DNA of 64,000 nt from Sphingomonas sp. TREG-RG-20F-R18-01 (GTDB taxonomy: Bacteria; Pseudomonadota; Alphaproteobacteria; Sphingomonadales; Sphingomonadaceae): positions 744,001 through 808,000 of the forward strand of contig NZ_JAKNQQ010000002.1 of assembly GCF_022662475.1 (NCBI RefSeq). Direction: 5' to 3'. Shown one piece after another: positions 62,598 to 64,000 of this stretch. Position 1 is the first letter of the stretch, and every line of letters starts with the position of its first letter. Below the pieces are notes generated by a model. The model was not told where the DNA came from, made no database searches, and saw nothing but the letters and a program-made list of their open reading frames with translations. Made by a program: the position numbers and the translations under genes.

Positions 62598-62625
62598 CGT
62601 CACCCCGGCGAAGGCCGGGGCCGCC
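62598..62625. repeat. Half copy of family 1 repeat
   Basis: CGTCACCCCGGCGAAGGCC followed by GGGGCC, with no clear partner. A separate inverted pair TTTCGAGCACAGTCGAGAAA / TTCTCGACTAGGCTCGAA follows (62682-62742). Confidence 0.6.
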
Positions 62626-62779
62626 ATGTTTCCGCGCGAGACCGGCGATACAGCACTCCCTCGAGCCGCCGCCCCCGATCGTTTCGAGCACAGTCGAGAA
62701 ACCCGGCACACGTCCGGTGACAGGGTTCTCGACTAGGCTCGAACCGAAGGGGGGTGGCAACCCTAACCGGCAGCCAGCA

Positions 62780-64000
62780 TCACGCGGCCAGCGCGCGCCG
62801 CGCGAGCGCGCATTGCGACCAGATTTCCGACAGCGCGCTGACCAGCCGGTCGACGTCGCCATCCGAATGGACCGGCGAGGGCGTCAGCCGCAACCGCTCG
62901 GTCCCGACCGGGACCGTTGGATAGTTGATCGGCTGGACATAGATGCCGTGATGCTCGAGCAGCCAGTCGCTGATCATCTTGCACTTGTGCGCATCGCCGA
63001 CCATCACCGGGATGATGTGGCTCGGGTTGTCGATCGTCGGGATGCCGATCGCATCGAGCCGCCGCCGCACCTGCGCCACCCGTGCCTGGTGCTGCGCCCG
63101 CTCCATACCGCTGTGCTTGAGATGCCGGATGCTCGCGGTGGCGCCGGCGGCGAGTGCCGGCGGCAAGGCGGTGGTGAAGATGAACCCGCTGGCAAAGCTG
63201 CGGATGAAATCGCACAGGGCGGCGGAGGCGGCGATATAGCCCCCCATCACCCCGAACGCCTTGCCCAGCGTCCCCTCGATCACGGTGATGCGGTCCATCA
63301 GCCCGCGTTCCTCAGCGACCCCGCCGCCACGCGGGCCATACAGCCCGACGCCGTGGACCTCGTCGAGATAGGACATGGCGCCGTGCCGTTCGCACACGTC
63401 GAGGATCTCGGCGATCGGCGCGATGTCGCCGTCCATCGAATAGACGCTTTCGAACGCGACCAGCTTGGGACGATCCGCCGGGATCTCGGATAGCCGCCGG
63501 TCCAGGTCGGCCGGGTCGTTATGCGCGAAGCGGATGCACTGGGCGCGGCTGTGGCGGATCCCCTCGATCATCGAGGCATGGTTGAGCTCGTCGGACAGCA
63601 CCACGCAGTTCGGCAAGCGCGCGGCGAGCGTGCCCAGCGCCGCCCAGTTCGAGACATAGCCCGAGGTGAACAGCAGCGCCGCCGCCTTTCCGTGGAGATC
63701 GGCGAGTTCGGCCTCGAGCAGCACATGCGCATGCGTCGTCCCCGAGATGTTGCGCGTCCCGCCGGCGCCCGCCCCGCAGGCGTCGAGCGTCGCATGCATC
63801 GCGGCGAGCACCTTCGGGTGCTGCCCCATGCCGAGATAATCGTTCGAGCACCAGACGGTGACCTCGTCGACCTTGCCCTCGGTATGATGCCTGGCGCGCG
63901 GGAACTGGCCGGCCTTGCGTTCGAGTTCGGCAAAGGTGCGATAGCGCCCGTCTTCCTTCAGTGTATCGAGCTGAACCTGAAAGAATGCCTCGTAATTCAT
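62780..64000 (-). CDS. hemA: 5-aminolevulinate synthase HemA
   Basis: Condenses glycine and succinyl-CoA to 5-aminolevulinate, the C4 route. 406 residues: Gly-rich substrate loop [10 protein letters not shown], cofactor Lys247 in [12 protein letters not shown]. The start codon is the last triplet of the window, so upstream regulation cannot be seen. Convergent with the DUF3422 gene. Confidence 0.97.
   Translation of the reverse strand: MNYEAFFQVQLDTLKEDGRYRTFAELERKAGQFPRARHHTEGKVDEVTVWCSNDYLGMGQHPKVLAAMHATLDACGAGAGGTRNISGTTHAHVLLEAELADLHGKAAALLFTSGYVSNWAALGTLAARLPNCVVLSDELNHASMIEGIRHSRAQCIRFAHNDPADLDRRLSEIPADRPKLVAFESVYSMDGDIAPIAEILDVCERHGAMSYLDEVHGVGLYGPRGGGVAEERGLMDRITVIEGTLGKAFGVMGGYIAASAALCDFIRSFASGFIFTTALPPALAAGATASIRHLKHSGMERAQHQARVAQVRRRLDAIGIPTIDNPSHIIPVMVGDAHKCKMISDWLLEHHGIYVQPINYPTVPVGTERLRLTPSPVHSDGDVDRLVSALSEIWSQCALARRALAA

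Noticed and set aside
62682..62742. Inverted TTTCGAGCAC/TTCTCGACTA pair as a transposon end
   Set aside because: No transposase nearby and no target-site duplication visible; it is more likely another short intergenic palindrome.
1..64000. CRISPR arrays, tRNA or rRNA genes
   Set aside because: No regularly spaced direct repeats and no cloverleaf with a T-arm were seen. The dispersed palindromes are irregular and lack spacer periodicity. A tRNA scan by software was not available.

Overview
The window is GC-rich alphaproteobacterial DNA, most like an aerobic anoxygenic phototroph of the Sphingomonadales (Sphingomonas-like). This is inferred from the PEPxxWA-type exported protease, the CYP153 hydroxylase, the glycine-zipper surface proteins, the abundant intergenic palindromes and a compact photosynthesis gene cluster (PGC). 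No rRNA, tRNA, CRISPR array, insertion sequence or prophage was recognised.

Layout. 1-6.4 kb: mutS, a short-chain dehydrogenase (SDR) divergent from an HxlR regulator, and maeB malic enzyme. 6.5-16.7 kb: an exported PEP-CTERM metalloprotease, a GH130 protein, a retropepsin-like protease, an SDR/acyl-CoA dehydrogenase pair divergent from an SDR/GPH-transporter pair, a lipoprotein, an exported CHAP protein and Tat-exported MsrB. 16.7-27.4 kb: a CYP153 P450 downstream of a NatAB-like ABC exporter, queG, EI24 protein, adenosine kinase, GT2 glycosyltransferase, amino acid permease and HIT protein. 27.4-31.4 kb: histidine genes hisB-(YciI)-hisH-hisA-hisF-hisE on the minus strand. 31.4-44.6 kb: housekeeping genes (sspB, fumC, gmk, ATP12 chaperone, HAD phosphatase, RluA-type synthase, crcB, ribF, M19 dipeptidase, folA) with two glycine-zipper paralogues and an OsmC protein.

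44.7-64.0 kb is the PGC: tspO divergent from bchI-bchD-bchO-small ORF; crtC-crtD divergent from crtF; then bchC-X-Y-Z and pufB-A-L-M-C, followed by a DUF3422 gene and hemA. These cover Mg insertion (BchID), the last chlorophyllide reductions (BchXYZ, BchC), the LH1 antenna and reaction centre with its tetraheme cytochrome, spirilloxanthin-type carotenoid tailoring (CrtCDF) and the first tetrapyrrole step (HemA). The rest of the bacteriochlorophyll pathway, puhA and ppsR are outside the window. The three PGC promoter regions carry TGT-N12-ACA palindromes expected for PpsR/CrtJ, and at crtD/crtF two sites stand in tandem 8 bp apart.

The most unusual feature is the behaviour of the palindromic repeats. 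At least six families occupy intergenic space, but one copy lies in frame inside queG and one in frame inside the 5' end of bchY, each adding about 50-65 residues without breaking the enzyme; a third lies between bchY and bchZ. Other points of note are a hairpin that masks the P450 ribosome binding site, a shared upstream operator of the two glycine-zipper genes, and a dyad in the spacer of the DUF2189 promoter.
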